Shown: positions 1 through 5,915, numbered from the stretch's first letter. The stretch: 7,243 bases of DNA from an uncultured Oscillospiraceae bacterium (GCA_934408835.1 CAKRVU010000064.1:1-7243), one strand, 5' to 3'. Translations and numbers: made by a program. Notes: generated from the sequence alone by a model not told the origin.

Positions 1-1911
1 GTTGAGAAGACCACCGGCTAACATGATTTCTCGATTGCGTCCTTCCAGATGACAGTTTAGCGGAATGGTTTGCCCTTTGGTGCGGTTGATGACTTCTAAC
101 GGAAGATTCTGTTCTATACGGACTCGGATGTTCGGCAGTAATAATTCGTCGCCCTGTTCAATGGAATCATAGTCTTTTGGATTGGCAAAGGTAAGCGGTA
201 GAATCCCGGTATTGATCAGGTTTGCCTGGTGAATTCGTGCAAAGCTTTTGGTAATGACAGCCTTAATTCCCAGATACAAAGGAACCAGCGCAGCGTGTTC
301 ACGGGAGGAGCCTTGTCCGTAATTCGTGCCTCCGATAATGATTCCAGTGCCCGCCGCTTTTGCTCGTTGCGCAAAGGCGGGATCGCACGTTTCAAAGCAG
401 AATTGAGAAAGATACGGAATATTAGAACGATAAGGAAGGATTTTGGAACCGGCCGGCATGATATGGTCGGTGGTAATATGATCTCCTGTTTTTAGGACTA
501 CCTGCGCCTCCAATTGAGAGGGCAGAGGTTTTGCAACCGGAAAGGGTTTGATATTGGGACCTTTAATAATCGGTAAAAATTTAGCGTCGTTTTCGGCCGC
601 GGGAGGTTCGATCATGTTGTCATTGACCAAAAACTCATGCGGTATTGGAAACGAGGGCATTTCTCCCAATTCGGAGGGGTCGCTCAAAACGCCTGTTAAG
701 GCAGAGTAAGCTGCTGTTTCAGGACTAACCAGATAAACTCCGGCGTCTTTTGTACCGCTGCGACCTTCAAAGTTGCGGTTAAAGGTGCGCAGTGAGATTC
801 CACCTGAATTGGGGGATTGACCCATCCCGATACAAGGACCGCATGCGCTTTCTAGAATTCGCGCACCAGCTGCAATCATATCCGCCAAAGCGCCGTTTTG
901 CGCCAGCATGGTTAATACCTGCTTGGAACCGGGGGCGATAGAAAGGCTGACGTTGGGGTGTACGCGGTGTCCTTTCAAAATATACGCTACCTTCATCAGA
1001 TCGGACAGGGAAGAGTTGGTGCAAGAGCCGATACAAACCTGATCGATTGGGATTTCTCCGATTTGAGAAACCGATTTGACATGATCCGGACTGTGAGGAC
1101 AGGCAGCCAGCGGTTGTAAGTCTGAAAGACAGATATCGTACACTTCGTCATAAAGTGCGTCGTCGTCTGCAGACAACGGGCTCCAGTCCTCTTCCCGTTT
1201 CTGGGCTTTCAAAAAGGCGCGTGTGATTTCGTCTGAAGGGAAGATGGAGGATGTAGCGCCCAGCTCTGCGCCCATATTGGTAATGGTCGCCCGCTCGGGA
1301 ACAGAAAGGGAGCAAACGCCATCGCCGCCATATTCCACAATTTTTCCAACGCCGCCTTTGACAGTTAAGAGGCGGAGAACTTCCAAGATGATATCCTTTG
1401 CAGATACCCATGGTCTTAGTTTGCCATGCAAATTAATCCGAATCATTTGAGGCATTACAATGTGGTAAGAGCCGCCGGCCATGGCAACGGCAACGTCAAA
1501 TCCGCCGGCGCCGAAGGCCAGCATTCCAATTCCGCCTGCTGTGGGGGTATGGCTATCCGAACCGATTAACGTTTTCCCGGGTTTTGCAAAGCGTTCCAGA
1601 TGTACCTGATGGCAGATCCCGTTGCCGGGACGAGAAAAGTAAATGCCGTGTTTTTTAGCCACAGAGGCAATATAACGATGATCATCAGCGTTCATAAATC
1701 CTGATTGAAGGGTGTTGTGATCGATATAGGCAACGCTTTTTTCGGTTTTTACTTGATCTACGTGAAGTGCTTCCAGCTGTAGATATGCCATGGTTCCGGT
1801 TGCGTCTTGCGTCAACGTCTGATCGATTTTCAATGCAATTTGCCGACCGCGTTTTAAATCGCCTTCCGTAAGGTGATTGCGAATGATTTTCTCTGCTATA
1901 GTATATCCCAT
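1..1911 (-). CDS. acnA: Aconitate hydratase (aconitase), Aquifex/clostridial short type; 3' end cut by window edge
   Basis: This enzyme interconverts citrate and isocitrate through cis-aconitate in the cytoplasm and uses a [4Fe-4S] cluster. The frame is open from ATG 1911 to the left edge, giving 637 codons that end ...LAGGLLN, so probably only a few residues are missing. Visible motifs are DSHT (residues 119-122); the three cluster cysteines in CIGSCTN (Cys297) and ACGPCIGM (Cys357, Cys360); and the swivel-domain active-site block NYGQGSSREHAA (530-541), with Ser535-Ser536-Arg537 matching the substrate-binding/catalytic SSR of mitochondrial aconitase. KSFARIH follows. A length near 640 fits the short Aquifex-type family rather than the roughly 900-residue AcnA or AcnB; the symbol is used loosely. 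An AAGGAGG ribosome site (1917-1923) lies 5 nt before the ATG. It is transcribed divergently from the SRP RNA/dnaX cluster. Homoaconitase or isopropylmalate dehydratase is less likely, because the two halves are fused and the active-site block is aconitase-like. Confidence 0.95.
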   Translation of the reverse strand, partial: MGYTIAEKIIRNHLTEGDLKRGRQIALKIDQTLTQDATGTMAYLQLEALHVDQVKTEKSVAYIDHNTLQSGFMNADDHRYIASVAKKHGIYFSRPGNGICHQVHLERFAKPGKTLIGSDSHTPTAGGIGMLAFGAGGFDVAVAMAGGSYHIVMPQMIRINLHGKLRPWVSAKDIILEVLRLLTVKGGVGKIVEYGGDGVCSLSVPERATITNMGAELGATSSIFPSDEITRAFLKAQKREEDWSPLSADDDALYDEVYDICLSDLQPLAACPHSPDHVKSVSQIGEIPIDQVCIGSCTNSSLSDLMKVAYILKGHRVHPNVSLSIAPGSKQVLTMLAQNGALADMIAAGARILESACGPCIGMGQSPNSGGISLRTFNRNFEGRSGTKDAGVYLVSPETAAYSALTGVLSDPSELGEMPSFPIPHEFLVNDNMIEPPAAENDAKFLPIIKGPNIKPFPVAKPLPSQLEAQVVLKTGDHITTDHIMPAGSKILPYRSNIPYLSQFCFETCDPAFAQRAKAAGTGIIIGGTNYGQGSSREHAALVPLYLGIKAVITKSFARIHQANLINTGILPLTFANPKDYDSIEQGDELLLPNIRVRIEQNLPLEVINRTKGQTIPLNCHLEGRNREIMLAGGLLN

Positions 1912-1967
1912 TTTTTCCTCCTTGGCGCGCCAGAACGGATAGTGGTTTTTGTTTTTATATTGACCGT

Positions 1968-1979
1968 TTGATTTATCAA
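1968..1979. promoter_or_regulatory. Short dyad at the predicted aconitase transcription start (possible operator)
   Basis: The sequence TTGAT-TT-ATCAA is a 5-bp inverted repeat with a 2-bp centre, lying just downstream of the -10 box and over the predicted start site. This position would suit repressor binding. A short AT-rich dyad can arise by chance and no regulator is recognisable, so this is only a candidate. Confidence 0.25.
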
Positions 1980-1981
1980 TC

Positions 1982-2010
1982 ATTCTATTATATTGCGGTG
2001 AAATTGTCAA
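1982..2010 (-). promoter_or_regulatory. Sigma-A-type promoter for the aconitase gene
   Basis: Read on the minus strand, a perfect -35 TTGACA (2010-2005) is followed after 17 nt by TAGAAT (1987-1982), five of six matches to the -10 consensus. Transcription would start near 1975, giving a leader of about 60 nt before the ATG at 1911. A TATAAT also occurs at 1992-1987, but it lies only 12 nt from the -35, so the TAGAAT pairing is preferred. Confidence 0.7.
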
Positions 2011-2106
2011 GTGGAGGAAGGGCGTTTCAGTTGAATGTATTTGCATATTGGAGTTAATTAAACAGATAGAACTGCGATTTGTTTAAAAAAAGTTTTTATT
2101 TTCCTC

Positions 2107-2135
2107 TTGCACTTTTGAGCTGGATGTATTATAAT
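2107..2135 (+). promoter_or_regulatory. Promoter for the SRP RNA and probably the dnaX cluster
   Basis: TTGCAC (2107-2112) is separated by 17 nt from a perfect TATAAT (2130-2135). Transcription would start near 2142, about 70 nt before the recognisable SRP RNA, so a structured 5' leader would have to be removed or tolerated. The -35 is weak, but the spacing and -10 are ideal. No convincing promoter was found between the SRP RNA and dnaX. Confidence 0.65.
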
Positions 2136-2166
2136 ATAAATGCTTTTTTTGTTAGTTTCATTTATT

Positions 2167-2223
2167 TTAATAACTCCTTAAAAATGAAAATGGTTATTAA
2201 ATTGTCAGATCATATGGTCTGAC
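2167..2223 (+). other. Structured leader upstream of the SRP RNA: two inverted repeats
   Basis: Two stem-loops can form in the predicted leader. The first pairs TTAATAAC (2167-2174) with GTTATTAA (2193-2200) around an 18-nt loop. The second pairs GTCAGATC (2204-2211) with GGTCTGAC (2216-2223) around an ATAT loop, 8 bp with one G-U. The 3' arm of the second also belongs to the terminal helix of the SRP RNA, so the two folds exclude each other. Neither is followed by a run of T, so they are not typical terminators. Confidence 0.5.
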
Positions 2224-2347
2224 AGGTGAGTATTCAGGCTCTGTGCGACAATTCGCCGCGAACCATGTCAGGCGGGGAACCGAGCAGCATTAAGCGGAGG
2301 TAATTGGGCGCTTCAGAATCCCCTGTATATTCACCTGTGAGATCATA
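2213..2347 (+). ncRNA. ffs: Signal recognition particle RNA (short, 4.5S-like form)
   Basis: This is the RNA of the signal recognition particle, which binds Ffh and targets membrane and secreted proteins. The diagnostic apical domain is present: GAACCATGTCAGG (2260-2272), a GGAA tetraloop (2276-2279) closed by GG/CC, then AGCAGCATTAAG (2283-2294), as in Firmicutes SRP RNAs. Supporting helices are CCGC/GCGG (2256-2259 with 2294-2297), CAATT/AATTG (2249-2253 with 2302-2306), GCG/CGC (2245-2247 with 2309-2311) and a long terminal helix (2213-2238 with 2322-2347, two mismatches). The Alu domain of the roughly 270-nt Bacillus scRNA is not recognisable, so this is the short type. Both ends are set by pairing and are approximate. 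The position just upstream of dnaX matches the Bacillus scr-dnaX arrangement. The gene is also called scr. Confidence 0.88.
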
Positions 2348-2410
2348 GGATTTTCATTCGATTTGAATTGCGGTGGGACGTTTTTAAATTGTGTCGGAGG
2401 AGAAGATGTG
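2348..2410 (+). promoter_or_regulatory. SRP RNA to dnaX spacer with the dnaX ribosome binding site
   Basis: No hairpin plus T-run terminator is visible here, only short T stretches at 2351-2354 and 2381-2385, so dnaX is probably reached by transcription running on from the SRP RNA. GGAGGAG at 2396-2402 lies 8 nt before ATG 2411 and selects that start. A GTG immediately before it (2408) is in frame and cannot be excluded. Confidence 0.6.
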
Positions 2411-3997
2411 ATGTATCTTGCCTTATATCGAAAGTGGCGCCCCAAAAATTTTGATGATGTGATTTCGCAGTCACATATTACCGCTACGCTCAAGAGAGAA
2501 ATTGATACCGGACATATTGCGCATGCTTATTTGTTTACTGGGTCGCGCGGTACTGGAAAAACAACTTGTGCTAAAATTTTTGCAAGAGCTGTCAATTGTT
2601 TGAATTTGAAAGATGGCGAGCCTTGCGGAACCTGTGATATTTGTCGCGGATTAGAAGACGGAAGCATTTTAGATGTAGATGAAATGGATGGAGCTAGTAA
2701 CAATCGAGTGGACGATGTCCGTGTGTTGCGGGAAGAAGCTGCATTCACTCCGGTTTCCTGTCGCTATCGTGTTTATATCATTGACGAAGTGCATATGCTA
2801 ACAACTAGCGCTTTTAACGCGCTTCTTAAAATTATGGAGGAGCCACCTTCTCATGTAATATTTATTTTGGCGACTACGGAAGTTCACAAGGTGCCTGCGA
2901 CGATTATATCCCGTTGTCAAAGGTTTGACTTTCATAGGATTCGAACGCAAGATATTCAAAAGCGTTTACTTCAAATTGCAGATCAGGAATCATTTTCCAT
3001 CACGCCTGATGCTGCATTGTTGATTGCGCGTTGTGCCGATGGTGCTATGCGGGACGCTCTGTCTCTTTTGGATCAGGTAGTCGCACGGTTCGATCAGGTG
3101 ACTGAGGAAGCGGTTACTGCTTCGATTGGCATTGCCGGGCAGTCCAGTCTTTTAAAGATTCATAACGCTATTGAACGAAGCGATCCGGTTTTGGCATTGA
3201 ACACTCTCCGTGAATTGTATGAAGCTTCAAAAGATATGGGGCGATTATTAGAAGAGTTGATTCTCTTTTATCGGAATTTATTGGTAGAGAAAAGCGCTCC
3301 GGGAAGCGATAGTTTTATCGTTGTTTCTAAAGAGGATTACCAACAGATTCAGGAAATTGCCGGCAGAAGTTCGTACCATCGTATTTTGGAGATTCTTTCT
3401 GCTTTGCAGCAATGTTCCCGCAGATTTTCGTCCGTTACGAATAAGAGATTGGAATTGGAAATCTGTTTGATTCAGTTAACGACTCGTCAAGCAGAAAGTC
3501 CTGTTCGTTTATCTGAAATCGCACGAGAACAGTCGGTTGCCCAAACTGACCAGCCTTCTTTGAACTCGATTGAAAAAAACGGTTCTCTGCCGGAGGACTT
3601 TTCGCAGACGCGTTCTGGAAAATTGGAAGAAGCGCCCTTTCGTTCAACTTCTGAGGGTCAAAATCCTACCTCTGCGAAAGTGGAGCCTCTCTCTTGTTGG
3701 CCTGATATTTTGGAAGCTTTAAAAGAAAAGGATAATACCGGGATGTTGTCTGGTTTTTTATCCGGATCTTCAGCTTTTACACGAGGGGATAACCTCTATA
3801 TTCGTTCGCCAAACCCCATTGTTACTGAAAGGATTGCCAAAAAGAAGCAGTTATTGGAAATTGTTATTCATCAATATACCGGTCAGAAATATCGGTTATT
3901 ATTCAAGGGAAATTCCCCTGTTGCGGAGGGCTCATCTCCTGTAGAAAAAATGTTTGAACGCGCAAAACAAGAGGGAATTCCAATAGAACAAGAATAA
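2411..3997 (+). CDS. dnaX: DNA polymerase III subunit tau/gamma (clamp loader ATPase)
   Basis: DnaX is the ATPase of the clamp loader, which opens the sliding clamp and places it on primed DNA; the longer tau form also tethers polymerases. From ATG 2411 the protein has 528 residues and starts MYLALYRKWRP, the usual DnaX N-terminus. Visible features are Walker A GSRGTGKTT (44-52), the four zinc cysteines Cys63, Cys72, Cys75 and Cys78, Walker B DEVH (125-128) and the SRC motif with the likely arginine finger Arg168. The AAA+ and collar domains extend to about residue 365. A variable linker (about 365-430) and a small C-terminal domain (about 432-528) follow. The frame stays open upstream to 2363, but those 16 codons overlap the spacer, lack a ribosome site and are not conserved in the family. 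A slippery heptamer in the linker may yield a short gamma-like form. ybaB follows after 25 nt. Confidence 0.97.
   Translation: MYLALYRKWRPKNFDDVISQSHITATLKREIDTGHIAHAYLFTGSRGTGKTTCAKIFARAVNCLNLKDGEPCGTCDICRGLEDGSILDVDEMDGASNNRVDDVRVLREEAAFTPVSCRYRVYIIDEVHMLTTSAFNALLKIMEEPPSHVIFILATTEVHKVPATIISRCQRFDFHRIRTQDIQKRLLQIADQESFSITPDAALLIARCADGAMRDALSLLDQVVARFDQVTEEAVTASIGIAGQSSLLKIHNAIERSDPVLALNTLRELYEASKDMGRLLEELILFYRNLLVEKSAPGSDSFIVVSKEDYQQIQEIAGRSSYHRILEILSALQQCSRRFSSVTNKRLELEICLIQLTTRQAESPVRLSEIAREQSVAQTDQPSLNSIEKNGSLPEDFSQTRSGKLEEAPFRSTSEGQNPTSAKVEPLSCWPDILEALKEKDNTGMLSGFLSGSSAFTRGDNLYIRSPNPIVTERIAKKKQLLEIVIHQYTGQKYRLLFKGNSPVAEGSSPVEKMFERAKQEGIPIEQE
3574..3598 (+). promoter_or_regulatory. Candidate -1 ribosomal frameshift site in dnaX
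   Basis: The heptamer A AAA AAC (3574-3580) lies in the correct phase: zero-frame codons GAA AAA AAC, residues 388-390. It is followed by a possible 6-bp stem, GTTCTC (3582-3587) with GAGGAC (3593-3598), one G-U pair. Slipping back one base would add 24 codons and stop at TGA 3652, giving a product of about 414 residues that keeps the ATPase and collar but loses the tau C-terminal domain. E. coli makes gamma this way, at A AAA AAG. Weak points are the AAC codon, the almost absent spacer before the stem, and no clear internal Shine-Dalgarno. The 7-A run could also cause polymerase slippage. Confidence 0.4.
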
Positions 3998-4022
3998 AGG
4001 TGAAAATTAGGAGGAAAATATT

Positions 4023-4361
4023 ATGAAATCAAGAGTACCAAGAGCAAATGATAATAGTATGAATGAAATGGTAAAACGTTTTCAGCGTGCACAGCAACAA
4101 ATTCAACAAAAATCAGAAGAAATTGAACAGATGAAATTTACTTGTTCTTCTGGCGGCGGTGCAGTTACTGTGGTGATTAGCGGGGAAAAAATGTTGGAAT
4201 CTATCTCAATTAATCCGGAAGTTGTCGATTCGGATGATGTTGAAATGCTCCAGGATTTGATTATGAGTGCTGTGAATGAGGGGCTTCGGCAGGTAGATGA
4301 TCTGATGGAAACAGAGATGGGGCGGATTACCAACGGTATTCCTATGCCAGGGATTCGATAA
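4023..4361 (+). CDS. ybaB: YbaB/EbfC family nucleoid-associated protein
   Basis: This is a small dimeric DNA-binding protein of the YbaB/EbfC family, which coats DNA and is almost always encoded between dnaX and recR; its exact role in repair or nucleoid organisation is unsettled. The 112-residue protein shows the family pattern: a charged, Gln-rich N-terminal helix (about 13-37), the strand core SSGGGAVTVVISGEK, the block INPEVVDSDDVEMLQDLI and a C-terminal helix starting AVNEGLRQVDDLMETEMG. Length is typical (about 100-115). AGGAGG (4009-4014) lies 8 nt before ATG 4023. A second in-frame ATG, codon 13, would remove the variable N-terminus but has no comparable ribosome site. recR begins 6 nt after the stop. 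Confidence 0.95.
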   Translation: MKSRVPRANDNSMNEMVKRFQRAQQQIQQKSEEIEQMKFTCSSGGGAVTVVISGEKMLESISINPEVVDSDDVEMLQDLIMSAVNEGLRQVDDLMETEMGRITNGIPMPGIR

Positions 4362-4367
4362 GCTGTT

Positions 4368-4967
4368 ATGTCAACTGAAGCATTGCCGCTGAAACGTTTG
4401 GCGGAACAGTTTGCAGCATTGCCTGGAATCGGAAGGAAAACAGCTTGGCGGCTTGCGTTTTTTGTTTTGACGCTCAATGAAAAACAGGCGGAAGACTTTG
4501 CAAACGCGATTATAGACGCACACCGCTCTATTCATCGATGTCAAATTTGTCAAAATTTTACGGAAAAAGAAGTTTGTGACATTTGTGATGACGCTGCTCG
4601 AGATCGTTCTCTTCTTTGTGTAGTAGAATCTCCGAAAGATGTCGTTGTTTTTGAACGTTCGCGTGGGTTTCATGGGCTTTACCATGTTCTTCACGGTTTG
4701 ATTTCTCCAATGGACGGAATCGGTCCTGATCAGCTTACAGTCAAAGAGCTTTTGCATCGGACGCAGGAAGGCGAAATCAAAGAAGTGATTATGGCAACCA
4801 ATCCGACTGTAGAAGGGGAAGCCACTGCGATGTACCTTTCTAAACTTTTGAAACCCCTGAATGTGAATGTTTCTCGTCTTGCCTATGGAATTCCTGTCGG
4901 TGGGGAATTGGAATACGCTGATGAAATGACCATCTCCAAGGCAATTGAAAACCGGAACCCATTATAA
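4368..4967 (+). CDS. recR: Recombination mediator protein RecR
   Basis: RecR works with RecO, and in some species RecF, to load RecA onto single-stranded DNA at gaps and stalled forks. The 199-residue length is exactly typical. Visible parts are the helix-hairpin-helix LPGIGRKTA (18-26), a four-cysteine zinc finger (Cys58, Cys61, Cys70, Cys73), a Toprim domain starting [15 protein letters not shown] (82-96) with [15 protein letters not shown] later, and the conserved C-terminal [13 protein letters not shown] block. ATG 4368 lies 6 nt after the ybaB stop. The nearest ribosome site is a weak AGGGA (4349-4353), 14 nt away, so translation is probably coupled to ybaB. Its TAA overlaps the ribosome site of smpB. 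Confidence 0.97.
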   Translation: MSTEALPLKRLAEQFAALPGIGRKTAWRLAFFVLTLNEKQAEDFANAIIDAHRSIHRCQICQNFTEKEVCDICDDAARDRSLLCVVESPKDVVVFERSRGFHGLYHVLHGLISPMDGIGPDQLTVKELLHRTQEGEIKEVIMATNPTVEGEATAMYLSKLLKPLNVNVSRLAYGIPVGGELEYADEMTISKAIENRNPL

Positions 4968-4973
4968 GGAGGG
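4966..4973 (+). promoter_or_regulatory. Ribosome binding site that fixes the TTG start of smpB
   Basis: AAGGAGGG overlaps the last two bases of the recR stop and lies 7 nt before TTG 4981. It is the only strong Shine-Dalgarno in the region, so it decides between the two in-frame TTG codons at 4945 and 4981. Confidence 0.85.
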
Positions 4974-4980
4974 AAGCATC

Positions 4981-5448
4981 TTGTCGCAAGGAGGAAAAAA
5001 AATAGTTGCCACCAACAGAAAGGCACGGCATGATTATCATATTATTGATAGTCTTGAGGCGGGAATTTCTTTGGTTGGAACCGAAGTAAAATCCATTCGT
5101 CAAGGCGGTGTGAACCTCAAAGACAGCTTCTGTTACATTGAGGATGGTCAAATTTCCGTTCATCATATGCATATCAGTCCCTATGAAAAAGGAAATATTT
5201 TTAATCGCGATCCGCTCCGAAAGCGGATGCTGCTTCTCCATAAACGCGAAATCCGCACTTTATTTCAAAAAGTCCGTCAAAAGGGATACTCTTTAATCCC
5301 TCTTTCCCTATATTTCAAAGGTTCTAAGGTGAAAGTTGAGATCGGCTTGTGCAAAGGCAAAAAATTGTATGATAAACGTGCTGATATTGCACAACGCGAT
5401 GCAAAACGGGAGATGGATCGGGCTATTAAAAAGCAAATTCAGCGATGA
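4981..5448 (+). CDS. smpB: SsrA-binding protein SmpB (ribosome rescue)
   Basis: SmpB binds the tRNA-like part of tmRNA and brings it to ribosomes stalled on broken mRNAs, starting trans-translation. Visible signatures are [14 protein letters not shown] near the N-terminus, the OB-fold motif [20 protein letters not shown], then HISPYEKGN, the lysine-rich [23 protein letters not shown] and a basic C-terminal tail. The start is TTG 4981, because AAGGAGGG (4966-4973) sits 7 nt upstream; this gives 155 residues, normal for the family. An upstream in-frame TTG (4945) would overlap recR and lacks a ribosome site. The ribosome site shares AA with the recR stop TAA (4965-4967), suggesting coupled translation. 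The tmRNA gene starts 10 nt downstream. Confidence 0.96.
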   Translation: MSQGGKKIVATNRKARHDYHIIDSLEAGISLVGTEVKSIRQGGVNLKDSFCYIEDGQISVHHMHISPYEKGNIFNRDPLRKRMLLLHKREIRTLFQKVRQKGYSLIPLSLYFKGSKVKVEIGLCKGKKLYDKRADIAQRDAKREMDRAIKKQIQR

Positions 5449-5504
5449 TTTTTTATATGGGGGCGTAAAGGCTTCGACGGGAACCATGCAGTGTAGTAAG
5501 CGAG

Positions 5505-5534
5505 TAGAGGAGGCGCCACCTCTATAAAAGGCGC
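5505..5534 (+). other. tmRNA pseudoknot 1
   Basis: Stem 1 pairs TAGAGG (5505-5510) with CCTCTA (5519-5524). Stem 2 pairs GCGCC (5513-5517) with GGCGC (5530-5534). It lies 15 nt before the resume codon, as PK1 does in other tmRNAs, where it helps place that codon. Confidence 0.8.
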
Positions 5535-5549
5535 ACTTAAATGTTAAGT

Positions 5550-5612
5550 GCAAAAAACAACACTTCTAAAATTGGATTCGTTTCTTCGAATCCGATTGCT
5601 TGCGCTGCTTAA
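5550..5612 (+). other. tmRNA tag reading frame (20 codons plus TAA)
   Basis: The frame starts at GCA 5550 and stops at TAA 5610. Both other frames close almost at once or lack a tag-like end. Codons 8-16 form a 10-bp stem (5571-5580 with 5587-5596, one T-G pair, 6-nt loop TTTCTT). The stop codon lies in the loop of a second hairpin, GCTGCT (5604-5609) with AGCAGC (5615-5620), the usual helix 5 arrangement. The final residues Ala-Cys-Ala-Ala differ from the common Ala-Leu-Ala-Ala. Confidence 0.75.
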
Positions 5613-5622
5613 TTAGCAGCCC

Positions 5623-5650
5623 GTCCAAACCGGGAGGACTGCGAACCGGT
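5623..5650 (+). other. tmRNA pseudoknot 2
   Basis: Stem 1 pairs GTCC (5623-5626) with GGAC (5636-5639). Stem 2 pairs ACCGG (5629-5633) with CCGGT (5646-5650). It follows directly after the stop-codon hairpin. Confidence 0.7.
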
Positions 5651-5675
5651 AAGGATGTCATTTTAGCAGTGAACA

Positions 5676-5715
5676 TTTTACAGAATTGTCTCGTGCTGTA
5701 AAAGGAATTAGAGAC
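5676..5715 (+). other. tmRNA pseudoknot 3
   Basis: Stem 1 pairs TTTTACAG (5676-5683) with CTGTAAAA (5696-5703), a perfect 8 bp. Stem 2 pairs GTCTC (5688-5692) with GAGAC (5711-5715). Confidence 0.75.
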
Positions 5716-5718
5716 TGT

Positions 5719-5772
5719 CGGTTTCGAAGCTTTGCTTATCCTGGATCGGAACCGGAATATAACAGGATAAGC
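5719..5772 (+). other. tmRNA pseudoknot 4
   Basis: Stem 1 pairs CGGTTTC (5719-5725) with GGAACCG (5748-5754), one G-U pair. Stem 2 pairs GCTTATCCTG (5734-5743) with CAGGATAAGC (5763-5772), a perfect 10 bp. Confidence 0.8.
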
Positions 5773-5841
5773 TACACTCGTAGAAAGCTATATGAATTGA
5801 TTTTCGGACGGGAGTTCGACTCTCCCCGCCTCCACCATAGC

Positions 5842-5878
5842 ATACAGCACTCCGTAAATTCAGGGGTGCTGTATTTTT
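5842..5878 (+). terminator. Rho-independent terminator of ssrA and the dnaX cluster
   Basis: ATACAGCACTCC (5842-5853) pairs with GGGGTGCTGTAT (5863-5874), 12 bp with one G-U, around a 9-nt loop, and runs into TTTTT. It lies 4 nt after the tmRNA CCA end and is the only clear plus-strand terminator in the window. Confidence 0.92.
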
Positions 5879-5880
5879 GT

Positions 5881-5915
5881 ATAAAGAAAAGCGGCTGCCA
5901 AAATGGCAGCCGCTT
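5881..5915 (-). terminator. Rho-independent terminator of the surface-protein gene
   Basis: The 12-bp stem AAGCGGCTGCCA/TGGCAGCCGCTT (5889-5900 with 5904-5915, 3-nt loop) is followed on the minus strand by TTTTCTTTAT. It lies 20 nt beyond the stop of the surface-protein gene and 10 nt from the oppositely directed ssrA terminator, so the two transcripts are insulated from each other. It is symmetric, but only the minus-strand side has a good T tract. Confidence 0.88.

Larger units (their letters stand above)
5459..5837 (+). ncRNA. ssrA: Transfer-messenger RNA (tmRNA, SsrA RNA)
   Basis: tmRNA rescues stalled ribosomes and adds a degradation tag to the unfinished protein, with SmpB as partner. 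The one-piece gene is 379 nt. The acceptor stem pairs GGGGGCG (5459-5465) with CGCCTCC (5827-5833), and an encoded CCA ends it (5835-5837). The T arm GGGAGTTCGACTCTCCC precedes it, and TTCGACGGG near the 5' end is conserved. Four pseudoknots can be drawn: 5505-5534, 5623-5650, 5676-5715 and 5719-5772. By comparison with the Bacillus subtilis region GCACTTAAATATAACTGGC, the resume codon is GCA 5550 and the tag frame runs to TAA 5610, reading AKNNTSKIGF-VSSNPIACAA. This is long, holds a hairpin and ends ACAA rather than ALAA. No promoter is evident in the 10 nt after smpB, so the RNA may be processed from the operon transcript. Confidence 0.97.

Noticed and set aside
2184..2222. Possible 12-codon leader peptide before the SRP RNA
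   Set aside because: There is no Shine-Dalgarno at a usable distance, the codons show no regulatory pattern, and the stretch is better explained by RNA pairing.
2363..2389. Possible separate promoter for dnaX (TTGAAT with TTAAAT)
   Set aside because: The spacing is only 15 nt and the start would fall on the ribosome site, so it is not convincing.
2363..2410. N-terminal extension of dnaX by 16 codons
   Set aside because: The frame is open, but the ribosome site at 2396-2402 and the family's usual MYxALYRxWRP start point to ATG 2411.
4371..4757. Long open frame (128 codons) on the minus strand opposite recR
   Set aside because: It lies wholly inside recR, has no ribosome site or recognisable motif, and reads as the antisense shadow of a conserved gene. 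The same applies to minus-strand frames at 4103-4477 and 4840-5241.
5800..5880. tmRNA 3' end as an integration site for a genomic island
   Set aside because: ssrA 3' ends are known integration targets, but no integrase, no repeated copy of the 3' end and no disrupted gene is visible here.
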